NCBI GenBank assembly: GCA_005281725.1
Contig: SSBO01000012.1
Location: forward strand, 14,279,231-14,343,230
Length of the DNA: 64,000 bases
DNA from: Wuchereria bancrofti
Lineage: Eukaryota > Nematoda > Chromadorea > Rhabditida > Onchocercidae
Direction of reading: 5' to 3'
In this document: positions 63,945 to 64,000 of the stretch, in pieces
Layout: every line of letters begins with the position of its first letter
How positions within the stretch are numbered: position 1 is the stretch's first letter
Position numbers and translations under genes: made by a program
Notes under the pieces: generated by a model
Told to the model about the DNA's origin: nothing
What the model saw: only the letters and a program-made list of their open reading frames with translations
Database searches by the model: none

Positions 63945-64000
63945 GTGATTGATTATTTATTTCTTTGTTCTTATTTTATTGGAAAGTGCTAGTGATCAAA

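Noticed and set aside
1..64000. tRNA, rRNA, spliced-leader RNA, CRISPR, prophage or bacterial operon features
   Set aside because: No cloverleaf with a TPsiC-like GGTTC block, no known SL RNA core and no repeat-spacer arrays were seen; the window is typical eukaryotic nuclear DNA.

Overview
This is an AT-rich animal (eukaryotic) sequence with short exons, GT-AG introns and (T)nCAG or TTTTAG splice acceptors. Gene content and splice style point to a nematode. A parasitic, filaria-like worm is a reasonable guess (transthyretin-like family, UNC-93-like protein, probable spliced-leader acceptors), but the sequence alone does not fix the species. Most genes have many small exons, so I rebuilt the gene models by eye from reading frame, splice phase and family similarity. 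Exon phases sum correctly for the UNC-93-like gene, the transthyretin-like gene, the ankyrin subunit and cullin-3.

Layout. 0.4-0.56 kb (-): a possible first exon of a gene running off the left edge. 1.57-6.60 kb (-): a complete UNC-93-like membrane protein (9 exons, 462 aa). 6.6-12 kb: mostly AT-rich noncoding. 11.97-14.19 kb (+): a complete transthyretin-like secreted protein (3 exons, 176 aa). 14.2-19.3 kb: mostly noncoding, with one orphan reading frame of unusual C-rich codon use near 15.5 kb. 19.35-20.59 kb (-): the 3' part of a sushi/CCP-domain gene. 23.14-24.31 kb (-): a candidate two-exon small gene. 24.71-34.22 kb (-): a 20-exon, about 1083-aa ankyrin protein, the ANKRD28/44/52-type regulatory subunit of protein phosphatase 6. 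34.6-41.5 kb: noncoding, with an assembly gap and a possible orphan 3' exon. 41.51-48.20 kb (+): complete cullin-3 (17 exons, 785 aa). 48.2-55.8 kb: a gene-poor stretch. 55.82-58.44 kb (+): TM1-TM5 of a vasopressin/oxytocin-type neuropeptide GPCR. 58.5-64 kb (+): rearranged extra copies of cullin-3 exons 5-15.

The genes are functionally unrelated neighbours. Cullin-3 (ubiquitin ligase scaffold) and the PP6 ankyrin subunit are conserved housekeeping regulators. The transthyretin-like, sushi and GPCR genes are extracellular or signalling proteins.

The most notable structure is at the right end. A single-N gap cuts the GPCR gene off in the middle of its transmembrane bundle, and the sequence resumes 8 bases before exon 5 of a second, diverged cullin-3 copy. 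That copy runs through exon 15, turns back on itself as an inverted segment of about 260 bp, then restarts at exon 10 as an apparently identical direct repeat (constant offset 2027 bp). Either a true local rearrangement by template switching or an assembly artefact could explain this. A second gap at 39.15 kb is flanked by apparently identical copies of about 155 bp and is very probably an unmerged contig overlap. I see no CRISPR, operon or bacterial-type features and no convincing tRNA or rRNA gene.
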